Below, in pieces: positions 37,486 to 47,942 of a stretch of DNA of 64,000 nucleotides. Origin of the DNA: Thioclava sp. GXIMD4216. GTDB taxonomy: Bacteria > Pseudomonadota > Alphaproteobacteria > Rhodobacterales > Rhodobacteraceae. The position numbers and the translations under genes were made by a program. Location: the NCBI RefSeq assembly GCF_037949285.1, contig NZ_CP149926.1:661501-725500 (forward strand), given 5' to 3'. How positions within the stretch are numbered: the first letter of the stretch is position 1; each line of letters opens with the position of its first letter. The notes beneath the pieces were generated by a model. The model saw nothing but the letters and a program-made list of their open reading frames with translations. It did not search any database and was not told the origin of the DNA.

Positions 37486-39107
37486 TGGCAATCACCTCTG
37501 CCAACCAGCTTGAACTGCTGCAGACCGCCGAGGCCGTGGCCCGCGAAAAGATGATCGACCCCGATCTGGTGATCGAGGCGATGGAAGATTCGCTGGCCCG
37601 TGCGGCAAAGTCCCGTTACGGCTCGGAAATGGACATTCGCGTCCATATCGACCGCAAGACCGGTCGTGCGACCTTCACCCGTGTGCGCACCGTTGTGGCG
37701 GATGAGGAGCTTGAGAACTATCAGGCAGAGCTGACCGTCAAGCAGGCCAAGCAATATAAGGCCGAGCCCGAGATCGGGGACGAGATCATCGACGAGGTTC
37801 CCCCTGTCGATCTGGGCCGTATCGCCGCGCAATCCGCCAAGCAGGTCATCCTGCAGCGCGTGCGCGAAGCCGAGCGTGACCGCCAGTATGAGGAATTCAA
37901 GGATCGCAAGGGCACCATCATCAACGGTGTGGTCAAGCGCGAGGAATATGGCAATATCATCGTCGATATCGGTCGTGGCGAGGGCATCCTGCGCCGCAAC
38001 GAGAAGATCGGCCGTGAATCCTACCGCCCGAGCGACCGTATCCGCTGCTATGTAAAAGACGTGCGCCGCGAGACCCGTGGCCCGCAGATCTTCCTGTCGC
38101 GTACCGATCCGCAATTCATGGCGGAACTGTTCAAGATGGAAGTGCCGGAAATCTATGACGGCATCATCGAGATCAAGGCCGTGGCCCGTGATCCGGGATC
38201 GCGCGCGAAAATCGCCGTGATTTCCTATGATAACTCGATCGACCCCGTCGGCGCTTGCGTCGGTATGCGCGGGAGCCGTGTGCAGGCCGTCGTGGGCGAG
38301 CTACAGGGCGAGAAGATCGACATCATTCCGTGGAACGAAGACACCGCGACTTTCCTTGTGAATGCGCTGCAACCGGCAGAAGTGTCGAAAGTGGTGTTCG
38401 ACGAGGAAGCCCAGAAGATCGAAGTGGTTGTGCCCGACGAACAGCTGTCGCTGGCCATCGGTCGCCGTGGTCAGAACGTGCGTCTGGCCTCGCAGCTGAC
38501 CGGTCTCGATATCGACATCATGACCGAGGCCGAGGAATCGAGCCGCCGTCAGGCCGAATTTGCAGAGCGCACCAAGCTGTTCGTGGATGCACTTGATATC
38601 GACGAGTTCTTCGCCCAGCTTCTGGTCGCGGAAGGTTTTGCGAACCTCGAAGAAGTGGCTTATGTCGAAAGCGACGAGCTGCTGTCGATCGAGGGGATCG
38701 ACGAAGGCACCGCCGAGGAACTTCAGGCCCGCGCGCGTGACTATATCGAAGAGCTCAATCGCAAGGCCATCGAGAGCGCCCGCGCGCTTGGTGCCGAGGA
38801 CAGCCTGTTCGAGGTCGAGGGCCTGACCGCACCGATGGTCGAGGCACTGGCGAAAGACGGCGTGAAGACGCTGGAAGATTTCGCGACCTGCGCCGACTGG
38901 GAGCTGGCCGGTGGCTGGACCACCGTCGATGGCAAGCGCCAGAAGGATGACGGCCTGCTGGAATCCTTCGATGTGTCGCTGGAAGATGCGCAGAATATGG
39001 TGATGACCGCACGTGTGCAGCTGGGCTGGGTTGACCCGACCGAGCTGGAAGCACAGGCGGATGCCGCAGAAGAAGATGCGGCCGAGGGCGAAGAGCCCAA
39101 GGCCTAA
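37485..39107 (+). CDS. nusA: transcription elongation factor NusA
   Basis: This 540-residue factor binds RNA polymerase and RNA and modulates pausing, termination and antitermination. The N-terminal RNAP-binding domain is followed by an S1 domain (about 130-200, with [21 protein letters not shown] sequence), two KH domains ([21 protein letters not shown] and [15 protein letters not shown]) and C-terminal helix-hairpin-helix repeats in an acidic tail. It starts one base into the rimP stop codon. The extra C-terminal repeats are usual in proteobacteria. Confidence 0.96.
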   Translation: MAITSANQLELLQTAEAVAREKMIDPDLVIEAMEDSLARAAKSRYGSEMDIRVHIDRKTGRATFTRVRTVVADEELENYQAELTVKQAKQYKAEPEIGDEIIDEVPPVDLGRIAAQSAKQVILQRVREAERDRQYEEFKDRKGTIINGVVKREEYGNIIVDIGRGEGILRRNEKIGRESYRPSDRIRCYVKDVRRETRGPQIFLSRTDPQFMAELFKMEVPEIYDGIIEIKAVARDPGSRAKIAVISYDNSIDPVGACVGMRGSRVQAVVGELQGEKIDIIPWNEDTATFLVNALQPAEVSKVVFDEEAQKIEVVVPDEQLSLAIGRRGQNVRLASQLTGLDIDIMTEAEESSRRQAEFAERTKLFVDALDIDEFFAQLLVAEGFANLEEVAYVESDELLSIEGIDEGTAEELQARARDYIEELNRKAIESARALGAEDSLFEVEGLTAPMVEALAKDGVKTLEDFATCADWELAGGWTTVDGKRQKDDGLLESFDVSLEDAQNMVMTARVQLGWVDPTELEAQADAAEEDAAEGEEPKA

Positions 39108-39128
39108 GAGAAGGGGATCAGACCGATC

Positions 39129-39761
39129 ATGAGCCGTGGTGGGCGAGACAAAGTAAATGACGAGCCGGAACGGCGCTGCATCGTCACGCAAGACGTGCAG
39201 CCCAAGGCCGGGCTTGTGCGTTTCGTGCTGGGGCCGGACGGTCTGATCTATCCCGATGTGGCAGAAAAGCTGCCAGGTCGGGGTATCTGGGTGACCTCGG
39301 ATCGCGAGGTGATCGAGAAAGCTGCAACCAAGGGATTGTTCTCCCGCGGGGCAAAGGCCAAGGCGGAGGTGCCGGATAATCTGGCAGATCTTGTCGAAGA
39401 GGCCCTTGCACATCGCGTGGTTGAGCTTATCTCCTTGGTCAGGAAATCTGGCAAAGCCGTTTGTGGCTTTGAAAAGGTCAAGGGCTGGCTCGCGGAAGGT
39501 CGGGCAAAAGTGCTCTTCCAGGCCTCCGATGGATCGGAGCGCGGGAAGGGTAAGCTCTGGACCCCCGAGGGCGGCCGATGGTTCGGCTGTCTGACCAGCG
39601 CGGAATTGGGTTTGGCTTTTGGGCGCGATCGTGCAATACACGGCGCGCTTGGTTCTGGTGGACTCACTCCGCGTGTCATAACAGAAGCGGCAAGGCTTGC
39701 GGGGATGCGCAGGCAGGACGGCGGCAAAGCGGCAGCCAGTAAGGATACGAAGACGGCATGA
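39129..39761 (+). CDS. YlxR/DUF448 RNA-binding protein fused to an L7Ae-like domain
   Basis: This 210-residue protein has an N-terminal YlxR domain ([25 protein letters not shown], then LPGRGIWV) and a C-terminal L7Ae/L30e-like domain ([21 protein letters not shown]). Both halves bind RNA. The fusion is standard in alphaproteobacteria, whereas Firmicutes encode the two parts as separate genes (ylxR and ylxQ). It lies between nusA and infB, overlapping infB by ATGA, so it is made with them and probably acts on the ribosome. Its exact job is not established. Confidence 0.9.
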   Translation: MSRGGRDKVNDEPERRCIVTQDVQPKAGLVRFVLGPDGLIYPDVAEKLPGRGIWVTSDREVIEKAATKGLFSRGAKAKAEVPDNLADLVEEALAHRVVELISLVRKSGKAVCGFEKVKGWLAEGRAKVLFQASDGSERGKGKLWTPEGGRWFGCLTSAELGLAFGRDRAIHGALGSGGLTPRVITEAARLAGMRRQDGGKAAASKDTKTA

Positions 39762-42286
39762 GCGATACGGACGGCAAAAAAACCCTCGGTCTTGGTGGCG
39801 CACGCCCCGGTTCGGTGAAGCAAAGCTTCAGCCACGGGCGCACCAAGAGCGTGGTGGTGGAAACCAAGACCAAGAAACGGGTCGTGAACAAGCCTGCGGC
39901 CGCGGCGGCCGGTGGCAAGCCCTCCGGCTCGCGCCCGAATCTGGGCGACCCTAAAAAACGCCCTGCAGGCATCTCGGATGCCGAGATGGAGCGCCGCCTG
40001 AAGGCGCTGCAGGCTGCAAAAGCACGTGAGGCCGAAGAGGCCGCTGCCCGCGAAGCCGAGGAAAAGGCCCGCGAGGAAGAGCGCGAGCGTCGCCGTGCCG
40101 AGCAGGAAGCGAAAGAGAAAGAAGAGCGTGAGCGTGAAGAAGCGCTGCGCCTGAAAGCGGAAGAGGACGAGCGTAAAGCACGCGAGGCCGAACTGCGCGC
40201 CAAGAAAAAAGAAGAGGTCCGCAAGGCACCGAAGGCCGACGCACCTGCCGCGCCGCAAGACCGCGCTGCGGCCGAAGCAGCCGCAGCCCGTGCCGAGACC
40301 AAGGGCGTTTCGGCCTCGGGTCCGCGCAAGACCGACCGCGAGCGTGATCGCAACGAGCGGGATGCACGCGGCAAGGCGGCCAAGGATAACAGCCGCCGTG
40401 CAGGCAAGCTGTCGCTGAACGAAGCGCTTTCGGGCACCGAGGGGCGTCAGCGCTCGCTCGCGTCGATGAAGCGCAAGCAGGAACGTCAGCGCCAGAAGGG
40501 CATGGGCACGCAGCGCGCCGAGAAACAGGCGCGTGATGTCCAGCTGCCGGAAACCATTCTGGTGGGCGAACTGGCCAACCGTATGGCCGAGCGCACCGCG
40601 GATGTTGTCAAATCGCTCATGAAAATGGGCATGATGGTGACCGCGAACCAACCGCTGGATGCCGACACCGCAGAGCTGGTGATCGAAGAGTTCGGCCACC
40701 GCGCCGTCCGCGTGTCGGATTCGGATGTGGAACAGGTGATCGACACGGTTCAGGACAAGCCGGAAGACCTTCAGCCGCGTCCGCCGATCGTGACCATCAT
40801 GGGCCACGTTGACCACGGCAAGACCTCGCTTCTGGATGCGATCCGCAATGCGAATGTCGTTTCGGGCGAAGCGGGCGGGATCACGCAGCATATCGGTGCC
40901 TATCAGGTGACCACCGAGCGCGGGTCGGTTCTGACCTTCCTTGACACCCCCGGCCACGCGGCGTTCACGTCGATGCGGGCGCGCGGTGCGAATGTGACCG
41001 ACGTGGTCATTCTGGTCGTGGCGGCGGATGACTCGGTCATGCCGCAGACCATCGAGGCGATCAACCACGCGAAAGCGGCGAATGTGCCGATGATCGTGGC
41101 GATCAACAAGATCGACAAGCACGAGGCCAATGCGCAGCGTGTGCGCACCGAGCTTCTGCAGCATAACGTTGTTGTCGAAGAGATGGGCGGCGACGTGCAG
41201 ACGGTTGAAGTGTCGGCCAAGACCGGTAAGGGGCTTGATACCCTGCTGGAGGCCATCGCGCTTCAGGCCGAAATTCTGGAACTGCAAGCCAACCCGAACC
41301 GTCAGGCGCAGGGTGCGGTGATCGAGGCCAAGCTCGATGTGGGCCGTGGTCCGGTCGCGACCGTTCTGGTGCAGCATGGTACTCTCAAACGCGGCGATAT
41401 CTTCGTTGTGGGCGAGCAATGGGGTAAGGTCCGCGCGCTGATCAACGACCGCGGCGACCGTGTTGATGAAGCCGGCCCTTCGGTTCCGGTCGAGGTGCTT
41501 GGCCTTAACGGAACGCCGGAAGCAGGCGACGTGCTCAACGTGGTTGAAACCGAGGCACAGGCCCGCGAGATCGCGGATTACCGTATCTCGGCGGCCAAGG
41601 ACAAACGTGCCGCAGCCGGTGCCGCCACCACGCTGGAACAGCTGATGGCGAAAGCCAAGGCCGATGAAAGCGTTTCGGAACTGGCCGTTGTGGTCAAGGC
41701 CGATGTGCAGGGCTCGACCGAGGCTATCGTTCAGGCGCTTGAAAAGATCGGCAATGACGAAGTGCGCGTGCGTGTCATCCATTCGGGTGTGGGCGCGATC
41801 ACCGAATCCGACATCGGTCTGGCCGAAGCAAGTCAGGCACCGGTCATCGGCTTCAACGTCCGTGCAAATGCGCCGGCACGCAGCTCGGCCAACCAGAAGG
41901 GTGTCGAGATCCGTTATTACTCGATCATCTATGATCTGGTGGATGACATCAAAGCGGCCGCATCGGGCCTTCTGTCGGCAGAGATCCGCGAGAACTTCAT
42001 CGGCTATGCCGAGATCAAGGAAGTCTTCAAGGTCACCGGCGTCGGCAAGGTCGCAGGCTGCTTGGTCACCGAAGGCGTTGCCCGCCGTTCGGCTGGCGTG
42101 CGTCTGCTGCGCGACAACGTGGTGATCCACGAAGGCACGCTGAAGACGCTCAAGCGCTTCAAGGACGAGGTCAAGGAAGTCATTTCCGGTCAGGAATGCG
42201 GTATGGCGTTCGAACGCTACGAAGATATCCGCCCCGGCGATGTGATCGAGATCTTCGAGCGCGAAGAGATCGAACGCTCGCTCTGA
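39758..42286 (+). CDS. infB: translation initiation factor IF-2
   Basis: This 842-residue GTPase brings initiator tRNA to the ribosome. The first 270 residues are a highly charged, coiled-coil-rich N-terminal extension of Glu, Arg, Ala and Lys. The G domain begins with [15 protein letters not shown], then DTPGHAAF and NKIDK; domains II to IV follow, ending with [23 protein letters not shown] overlaps the upstream ylxR gene. An intrinsic terminator follows after 24 bases. Antisense frames over this gene are composition artefacts. Confidence 0.97.
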   Translation: MSDTDGKKTLGLGGARPGSVKQSFSHGRTKSVVVETKTKKRVVNKPAAAAAGGKPSGSRPNLGDPKKRPAGISDAEMERRLKALQAAKAREAEEAAAREAEEKAREEERERRRAEQEAKEKEEREREEALRLKAEEDERKAREAELRAKKKEEVRKAPKADAPAAPQDRAAAEAAAARAETKGVSASGPRKTDRERDRNERDARGKAAKDNSRRAGKLSLNEALSGTEGRQRSLASMKRKQERQRQKGMGTQRAEKQARDVQLPETILVGELANRMAERTADVVKSLMKMGMMVTANQPLDADTAELVIEEFGHRAVRVSDSDVEQVIDTVQDKPEDLQPRPPIVTIMGHVDHGKTSLLDAIRNANVVSGEAGGITQHIGAYQVTTERGSVLTFLDTPGHAAFTSMRARGANVTDVVILVVAADDSVMPQTIEAINHAKAANVPMIVAINKIDKHEANAQRVRTELLQHNVVVEEMGGDVQTVEVSAKTGKGLDTLLEAIALQAEILELQANPNRQAQGAVIEAKLDVGRGPVATVLVQHGTLKRGDIFVVGEQWGKVRALINDRGDRVDEAGPSVPVEVLGLNGTPEAGDVLNVVETEAQAREIADYRISAAKDKRAAAGAATTLEQLMAKAKADESVSELAVVVKADVQGSTEAIVQALEKIGNDEVRVRVIHSGVGAITESDIGLAEASQAPVIGFNVRANAPARSSANQKGVEIRYYSIIYDLVDDIKAAASGLLSAEIRENFIGYAEIKEVFKVTGVGKVAGCLVTEGVARRSAGVRLLRDNVVIHEGTLKTLKRFKDEVKEVISGQECGMAFERYEDIRPGDVIEIFEREEIERSL

Positions 42287-42310
42287 TCGGCGGTCTGACA
42301 TCCAAAAGAA

Positions 42311-42337
42311 AAAGGCGGCCCGCGTGGCCGCCTTTTT
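42311..42337 (+). terminator. intrinsic terminator of the rimP-nusA-infB operon
   Basis: AAAGGCGGCC pairs with GGCCGCCTTT around CGCGT, followed by more T residues, 24 bases after the infB stop. Confidence 0.93.
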
Positions 42338-42512
42338 TATGCGCGTGGATCCGGTGGCAAAGGCCGTTGCGAGGCCCCGTCTGTTGCTCAGGGGCGGGGC
42401 AGGCCCGATGCCCGCCAGCCCGAAGAGTACCTATCGGGAAGCGGATGCGAAACGGGCCTGCTTTGGGTCTCACCATGCGGCAGATTGGCCCGCCTTGCGG
42501 TTCGCGCGGGGC

Positions 42513-43319
42513 TTAAAGCCCCAGCACATCCATCATGTCATATTGACCGGGGTCTTTGTCCTGCCCCCAGAGCGCGGCCTTCACCGCGCCACGGGCAAAG
42601 ATGCCGCGGTCGGTGGCGATATGGCGCAGCACGATCCGTTCGCCCATGCCGGCAAACAGCACGTCATGTTCGCCCACGATATCGCCGCCACGAATGGCCG
42701 AAAACCCGATGGCGCCTTTCTCGCGCGCACCTGTAATGCCGTCGCGCCCCGATTCCTTATGGTCGGCAAGCGTGATGCCACGGCCTTCGGCGGCGGCCTC
42801 ACCCAACATCAGCGCAGTGCCCGAGGGTGCATCGACCTTGCGGTTATGGTGGGCTTCGATCACCTCGATATCCCAATCCTCATCCAGCGCCTGAGCAACC
42901 TTTTTCGTCAACTGGGTCAGCAGGTTGACCCCAAGGCTCATATTGCCTGCGCGCACCTGCACGGCGTGGAAGGCGGCAGGCTTCAGCGCCTCGAGCTGGG
43001 CGTCGGTAAAGCCCGTGGTGCCGATCACATGGGTCGCGCGGGCCTGGGCTGCCAGTTCGGCAAATTCCAGCGTGGCTTCGGGCGTGGTGAAATCGATCAC
43101 CGCCTGCGCCTTGGCAAAGGCCTTAAGCGCATCGTCGGTCACCACGACGCCGTGGCCCACGCCCATCAGCGCGCCCAGATCGCGGCCGGCCCAGTCATGG
43201 CCCGCCCGCACGACCGCGCCCACAAGGCGCGCCTTATCCGACGCCACGACGCTGCGGATCAGCATTTGCCCCATACGGCCCGACGCGCCGGTGATGACGA
43301 TGCCCGGAAGTTCACCCAT
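42513..43319 (-). CDS. dapB: 4-hydroxy-tetrahydrodipicolinate reductase
   Basis: This 268-residue enzyme uses NAD(P)H to reduce the cyclic intermediate of lysine and diaminopimelate synthesis. The nucleotide loop is [10 protein letters not shown], and the active-site region is [16 protein letters not shown], with the catalytic His pair and Lys. I take the ATG at 43319 ([13 protein letters not shown]); an open frame runs 55 codons further, but GAGAGAACC lies just before this ATG. It lies on the opposite strand between infB and rbfA, breaking the translation cluster. Confidence 0.95.
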   Translation of the reverse strand: MGELPGIVITGASGRMGQMLIRSVVASDKARLVGAVVRAGHDWAGRDLGALMGVGHGVVVTDDALKAFAKAQAVIDFTTPEATLEFAELAAQARATHVIGTTGFTDAQLEALKPAAFHAVQVRAGNMSLGVNLLTQLTKKVAQALDEDWDIEVIEAHHNRKVDAPSGTALMLGEAAAEGRGITLADHKESGRDGITGAREKGAIGFSAIRGGDIVGEHDVLFAGMGERIVLRHIATDRGIFARGAVKAALWGQDKDPGQYDMMDVLGL

Positions 43320-43464
43320 GGTTCTCTCTTTCGTTATTGGCCTTTCAGTTGGGCTCTTGCTTATCCTGCGGGCAGGGGCTTGGCAAAGCCTCATGCGACC
43401 TTGCGCCGCGCACAGGGGCCACGCGGCCATTGCACGAGACGCGGCAAATGAGTATGTGCGGAGT

Positions 43465-43890
43465 ATGGCAAAGAACCGCTTCACTTCGGCCGAAGGGCCC
43501 TCTCAACGGCAGCTCCGCGTGGGCGAGCTGATCCGTCGTGCATTGTCTGACATCCTGCTGCGCGGCGATGTGCATGATCCCGACCTGTCCGGCGTGTCCG
43601 TGACGGTGGGGGAGGTGCGCTGTTCGCCCGATCTCAAAGTCGCGACCGCCTATGTTACCCCTCTGGGCGGCAAGGGCGAGGAGGGCCTGATCAAGGCGCT
43701 GGCCCGCAACAAGGGCGAGATCCGCCATATGGTGGGCAAGAGCCTGACCCTGAAATTCACCCCCGATCTGCGGTTCCGTCTGGACGAGACCTATGACCGC
43801 ATGGATGAAACCCGCCGTTTGTTCTCGGATGAGAAGGTGCAGCGCGATGTGGCCCGTCACGATGACGAAGATGACGAAGATCTGGACTGA
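43465..43890 (+). CDS. rbfA: ribosome-binding factor A
   Basis: This 141-residue KH-like protein helps mature the 30S subunit and aids cold growth. It has the family pattern [42 protein letters not shown] and [17 protein letters not shown]. The acidic tail DDEDDEDLD ends the protein. The ATG at 43465 follows GTGCGGAGT. The next gene starts within its last 29 bases in another frame. Confidence 0.94.
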   Translation: MAKNRFTSAEGPSQRQLRVGELIRRALSDILLRGDVHDPDLSGVSVTVGEVRCSPDLKVATAYVTPLGGKGEEGLIKALARNKGEIRHMVGKSLTLKFTPDLRFRLDETYDRMDETRRLFSDEKVQRDVARHDDEDDEDLD

Positions 43891-44644
43891 ACTCGCCTTT
43901 CTGGGAGTTCTGGCAATGGGGGCGGGGCCGGTTCTGGCGGCCTCCGATGACCCGTGCCATCGGGTCGAGTTCGACTCGGCCGTCTTTACCGTCTGCGAGG
44001 CGGAGGCTGGCGATGATCTGCGGCTGTGGTGGAATGATCCGCAGGGCGCGCTGATCGGCACGCCCGACCGCCTGACCGAGCAGCTCAAGCCGGACGAGGT
44101 TCTGGCCTTTGCGATGAATGCGGGCATGTATCATGCGGATCGCCGCCCCGTGGGACTGTTCGTGGAGCAGGGGCGGGAAGAACGTCCGATTGTGACCTCC
44201 GAGGGGCCGGGCAATTTCGGCCTGCTGCCGAACGGGGTTTTCTGCATCGGCGAGGACCGGCTGCAGGTTATCGAATCGCGCAGCTATCGCGACAATCCGC
44301 CCGCGTGCAAATACGCGACGCAATCGGGGCCGATGCTGGTGATCGACGGGGCTCTGCATCCGAAGTTTCTGCCCGACAGTGATAGTCTGAACATCCGTAA
44401 CGGGGTGGGTGTGTCTGCCGATGGCCAGCACGCGTGGTTCGCCATTTCCGAAACGCCGGTGAACTTCCACCTGTTCGCGCGCCTGTTCCGCGACAAGCTG
44501 GGCGCACGCAATGCGCTTTATTTCGATGGCAAGATCTCGCGGTTGGTCGATCCGTCGGAAAACCGCGCCGATTTCGGTGTGCCGATGGGGCCGATTGTCG
44601 GGCTGGTGCGCGCGGCCAAGCCTGCTGCATCACAGTCTGAATAA
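43862..44644 (+). CDS. secreted phosphodiester glycosidase-like (DUF2233) protein
   Basis: This 260-residue protein belongs to the DUF2233 family, related to the enzyme that removes terminal N-acetylglucosamine phosphodiesters. It begins with a probable signal peptide ([15 protein letters not shown], cleavage after VLAA). The core shows FAMNAGMY, KYATQSGPMLVIDG, IRNGVGVSADGQ and NALYFDGKISRLV, as expected of the fold. The substrate is unknown; a cell-wall or lipid-linked glycan is plausible. It overlaps rbfA by 29 bases (20 if the second ATG is used) and lies between rbfA and truB, so it is read with translation genes although it works outside the cytoplasm. Confidence 0.85.
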   Translation: MTKMTKIWTELAFLGVLAMGAGPVLAASDDPCHRVEFDSAVFTVCEAEAGDDLRLWWNDPQGALIGTPDRLTEQLKPDEVLAFAMNAGMYHADRRPVGLFVEQGREERPIVTSEGPGNFGLLPNGVFCIGEDRLQVIESRSYRDNPPACKYATQSGPMLVIDGALHPKFLPDSDSLNIRNGVGVSADGQHAWFAISETPVNFHLFARLFRDKLGARNALYFDGKISRLVDPSENRADFGVPMGPIVGLVRAAKPAASQSE

Positions 44645-44732
44645 GGGCCGGATAGGGGCCGGTTGACCATCCGTCCCCCTTCGGCTAGCAGGACGCCTTG
44701 CAAACGGGCGCAAGCGAAGGGCGGACAAGGCA

Positions 44733-45635
44733 ATGGCACGTAAAAAAGGTCGCGATGTTTCGGGCTGGCTGATCATCGACAAGCCTGCGGGGATGACCTC
44801 GACATCCGTTGTCAACAAGGTGCGTTGGGCGCTTGGCGCGAAGAAGGCGGGCCATGCGGGCACGCTGGACCCTGCGGCAACGGGGGTTCTGGCCGTGGCT
44901 CTGGGCGAGGCCACGAAGACTGTGCCCTATATTACCGATGCCGATAAATGCTACCGTTTTCAGGTGCGTCTTGGGGCGGCCACGAATACCGATGATGCCG
45001 AGGGCGAGGTGATCGAGACCTCCGAGACGCGCCCGAGCGATGACGAGATCCGTGCCGCTCTGCCGCAATTCACCGGCGATATCATGCAGGTGCCGCCGCA
45101 GTTTTCCGCCGTGAAGGTGGATGGCGAGCGTGCCTATGCCTTGGCCCGTAAGGGCGAGGAGATGGAGCTGGCAGCGCGCCCCCTCTGGGTCGAGAGCCTC
45201 GAACTGGTCTCGCGCGTGGATGCCGATACGATCGAGCTTGAGATGGTCTGTGGCAAGGGCGGTTATGTGCGCTCGATCGCCCGCGATCTGGGGCAAGTGC
45301 TGGGGTGCTTGGGCCATGTGCTCTGGCTCCGGCGCGAATGGTCCGGCCCGTTCGAGGCGGCGCAGGGGGTCAGCCTTGACGAGGTTGACCAGCTTGCCAA
45401 GACGCCCGAGCTTGATGCCAAGGTCCTGCCGCTGGAGATCGGTCTGGCCGACCTGCCCGAGCTGAAATGCACCCCCGATGGCGCGGTCCGTCTGCGCAAT
45501 GGCAATCCGGGCATGGTTCTGGCCTCGGCCTGCGAATATGGCGACGAGGCTTGGGTGTCCTATGAGGGCGTGCCCTTGGCCGTGGGGGTCTACAAGGCGG
45601 GCGAATTGCACCCGAGCCGCGTGTTCAACCTGTAA
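44733..45635 (+). CDS. truB: tRNA pseudouridine-55 synthase
   Basis: This 300-residue enzyme makes pseudouridine 55 in the T loop of tRNA. The catalytic Asp46 lies in [14 protein letters not shown], and [12 protein letters not shown] and [19 protein letters not shown] are standard motifs. A PUA-like RNA-binding tail follows, with [15 protein letters not shown]. The open frame starts at the ATG 44733. In the conserved order, truB follows rbfA and precedes rpsO; here extra genes lie on both sides. Confidence 0.96.
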   Translation: MARKKGRDVSGWLIIDKPAGMTSTSVVNKVRWALGAKKAGHAGTLDPAATGVLAVALGEATKTVPYITDADKCYRFQVRLGAATNTDDAEGEVIETSETRPSDDEIRAALPQFTGDIMQVPPQFSAVKVDGERAYALARKGEEMELAARPLWVESLELVSRVDADTIELEMVCGKGGYVRSIARDLGQVLGCLGHVLWLRREWSGPFEAAQGVSLDEVDQLAKTPELDAKVLPLEIGLADLPELKCTPDGAVRLRNGNPGMVLASACEYGDEAWVSYEGVPLAVGVYKAGELHPSRVFNL

Positions 45636-45688
45636 CCTGACGGGCCGGTGGATCTCCTCCGGCCTTTTCCTTGGCGAGAGGATGCCCC

Positions 45689-46207
45689 ATGATCACGCGT
45701 GAATTCCTGAAAGGCGATGCGGCCTCGGTGGCGGTCTATTCCGACGACGAGCAGTATCGTTATCTTCTCACCCGTGTCTGGGACCCCGAGGGGCCGAGGG
45801 CGCTGTTTGTCATGCTCAACCCCTCGACCGCGACCGAGGTGCAGAACGACCCGACCGTCGAACGCTGCGAGAGGCGCGCGCGGGTTCTGGGCTTTGGTGC
45901 CTTTCGGGTGACCAATATCTTCGCCTATCGCGCGACCGATCCCAAGGTGATGCGCGCCCAGCCCGACCCTGTCGGCCCCGAAAACGACCGTGCCATTCTG
46001 GAGAGCCTCGACTGGGTGTCCGGCCCGCAGGACCGTGTGATCTGCGCATGGGGGGCGCATGGGGCGCATCTGGGGCGCGGAGCGGCGGTGGAGGCGCTGC
46101 TGCGCGGGGCGGATCGGGCGCTCTATCATCTTGGGTTGACGCAGGCCGGTGCGCCGAAACATCCGCTCTATATCGGTTATGCGCAGCAGCCGGTGCTCTG
46201 GGCCTGA
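45689..46207 (+). CDS. DUF1643 domain protein
   Basis: This 172-residue protein has a DUF1643 domain with no assigned activity. The pattern LFVMLNPSTATEVQNDPTVERCERRA, then FRVTNIFAYRATDP and VICAWGAHG, is characteristic. It is soluble and compact. The ATG at 45689 has GAGAGG upstream. It follows truB after 53 bases and may be cotranscribed, but nothing ties it to tRNA modification. Families of this type are found across bacteria and in phages. Confidence 0.88.
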   Translation: MITREFLKGDAASVAVYSDDEQYRYLLTRVWDPEGPRALFVMLNPSTATEVQNDPTVERCERRARVLGFGAFRVTNIFAYRATDPKVMRAQPDPVGPENDRAILESLDWVSGPQDRVICAWGAHGAHLGRGAAVEALLRGADRALYHLGLTQAGAPKHPLYIGYAQQPVLWA

Positions 46208-46312
46208 CTTAACCATCCGTGTATTTTTCATCACCACCGCTTATTTTGCCCTTAGGGAATCCGCGGGTGTTGCTGTAATGTTCTCGCGCGCAGGTGCCGC
46301 GAGGAGAATGGG

Positions 46313-47257
46313 ATGTTGTTCTTTACAGGGTTGGTCGGTCTGTTGATGGCCGGTGCAGGGGCGGCTTTTGTGGGCAGTCACCGTTCGGAGGACACGGAGG
46401 AGGACCATCTTGCCGCTCCCGAAGCGGACGAGGCTCTGGCCGATGCGGTGGCCGAAGACCAGATCCTGTCCGGCAGTGCGGAGGATGACCATGTCAGCGG
46501 GGCCGGGGGCGATGACCAGATCAACGGCTATGGCGGGAATGACAGCCTGTATGGCGGTGCGGGCGACGACCAGCTTTGGGGCAGCGAGGGCGATGACGCC
46601 CTTTGGGGCGAGGCGGGAGAGGACACTCTGTCGGGAGAGCGTGGCGATGACAGCCTGCGGGGCGCGGACGGGGCGGATCTTCTGCGTGGCGGGCCGGGGC
46701 AGGACACGCTGTCGGGTGAGGCGGGCGAGGATTGTCTGCAGGGCGGCGAAGGCGATGATCTCCTTTCGGGGGGCGCGGGCGATGATGTCCTGCAAGGCGG
46801 GGCGGGGCAGGATACGCTGCATGGCGGGGCCGGTGCGAACGAGCTGGATGGCAATGGCGGCGATGATCTTCTGATCGGTGCGTCCGATCCCGAGGAGGAT
46901 CAGGATGGCGCGGATTATCTGAATGGCGGCACGGGGGCCGACACGCTTGTGGCGGGCAGCGGCGACAGCCTCTCTGGCGGGGAAGATGCGGACAGTTTTG
47001 CACTCGGGTCCTGGATTTCAGCCGATCGCCCTGCCGTGATTTCCGATTTCGATGCGCAAGAGGACCGTCTCCTTGTGGTCTATGATCCGGCGCAGTCGCT
47101 TTCGCCCAGCCTGACACTGGAAGAGGATGCACAGGGCACATGGGTGACGCTTGACGGCCAGCGCGTGGCGCAGGTGCAGGGGGCAGAGGGGCTCTCGCTG
47201 GAAGATCTGCAACTGGTTACCCGCGCTGTTTTCGAACAGCAGACCGGCTTTGGCTGA
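46313..47257 (+). CDS. RTX-type calcium-binding repeat protein with N-terminal membrane anchor
   Basis: This 314-residue protein has an N-terminal hydrophobic helix (residues 1-20), a short acidic linker and about 15 tandem nine-residue RTX units between roughly 53 and 187, of the form GGxGxDxLx, which bind calcium and fold as a parallel beta-roll. The last 100 residues are a mixed domain with DSFALGSW and DFDAQEDRLLVVYD, as in the tails of many RTX proteins. GAGGAG precedes the ATG. No secretion ABC transporter is nearby, and the N-terminal hydrophobic segment is unusual for type I-secreted RTX proteins. It lies directly before rpsO. Confidence 0.88.
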   Translation: MLFFTGLVGLLMAGAGAAFVGSHRSEDTEEDHLAAPEADEALADAVAEDQILSGSAEDDHVSGAGGDDQINGYGGNDSLYGGAGDDQLWGSEGDDALWGEAGEDTLSGERGDDSLRGADGADLLRGGPGQDTLSGEAGEDCLQGGEGDDLLSGGAGDDVLQGGAGQDTLHGGAGANELDGNGGDDLLIGASDPEEDQDGADYLNGGTGADTLVAGSGDSLSGGEDADSFALGSWISADRPAVISDFDAQEDRLLVVYDPAQSLSPSLTLEEDAQGTWVTLDGQRVAQVQGAEGLSLEDLQLVTRAVFEQQTGFG

Positions 47258-47383
47258 TTGCCCCTTTATTTTTGAGCGGATTCGGTGTAAAGGCGCCCAT
47301 CGCTTTTGCAAGAGAGCGTGTTTTATGGACCCTGCTGGACGACATCCCGGCTTGTGCCCCCACCCTTAACCAAGGAGATTCCG

Positions 47384-47653
47384 ATGTCGATCACCGTCGA
47401 AGACAAGAACGCCCTGATCAAAGAATATGCAACCAAAGAAGGCGACACCGGTTCGCCCGAAGTGCAAGTTGCAATCCTGACCAAGCGTATTGCCAACCTG
47501 ACCGAGCACTTCAAAACCCACAAGAAGGACAACCACTCGCGTCGTGGCCTTCTGATGCTGGTTGCTCAGCGCCGTAAGCTGCTGGACTACCTGAAGGGCA
47601 AAGAAGAAGCACGTTACCAATCGCTCATCGAGCGTCTGGGTATCCGTCGCTAA
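47384..47653 (+). CDS. rpsO: 30S ribosomal protein S15
   Basis: This 89-residue primary 16S-binding ribosomal protein matches S15 throughout, with [20 protein letters not shown] and [33 protein letters not shown] precedes the ATG at 47384. A 126-base leader separates it from the RTX gene. It ends in an intrinsic terminator. In most bacteria pnp comes next; here putP is between them. Confidence 0.97.
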   Translation: MSITVEDKNALIKEYATKEGDTGSPEVQVAILTKRIANLTEHFKTHKKDNHSRRGLLMLVAQRRKLLDYLKGKEEARYQSLIERLGIRR

Positions 47654-47682
47654 GCGCCTCGCGCTGGTCTGTAAGGATCGGG

Positions 47683-47712
47683 ACGCCCGCTGGTTTCAGC
47701 GGGCGTTTTCTT
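47683..47712 (+). terminator. intrinsic terminator of rpsO
   Basis: ACGCCCGCT pairs with AGCGGGCGT around a 6-base loop, then TTTCTTTTT, 30 bases after the rpsO stop. Confidence 0.9.
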
Positions 47713-47942
47713 TTTGCGCGGTCTGGCGAATCATTATGCAAAGATATGCTGAAAATTTTGGCATTTTGACAAAAGTGCAAATCGACCAAATCAGCCCAAT
47801 ATCTGATCATAATGACCAATATGGATGTGTCATCTGGTCTATTTGACTTATTTGCATGATCTGGCTGTGTGTTATGTCTTTTTTCTTCGTTTTTTGGCTG
47901 GTCCGTGCAAGAGACCCGTAACGAAAAACAGAGGGGGAATTG
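47713..47942 (+). promoter_or_regulatory. AT-rich putP upstream region with inverted repeat
   Basis: About 230 AT-rich bases precede putP. A perfect TTTTG-A-CAAAA inverted repeat lies at 47764-47774, with longer imperfect pairing (GCA/TGC) around it. Such sites upstream of putP often bind a proline-responsive regulator, but no regulator gene is here, so this is inference. Confidence 0.4.

Noticed and set aside
39248-42301. 1017-residue open frame antisense to infB
   Set aside because: Same composition effect over a GC-rich essential gene.
46460-46900. Tandem repeats that could be mistaken for a CRISPR-like array
   Set aside because: They are in-frame RTX codons of variable sequence, not conserved repeats with spacers.
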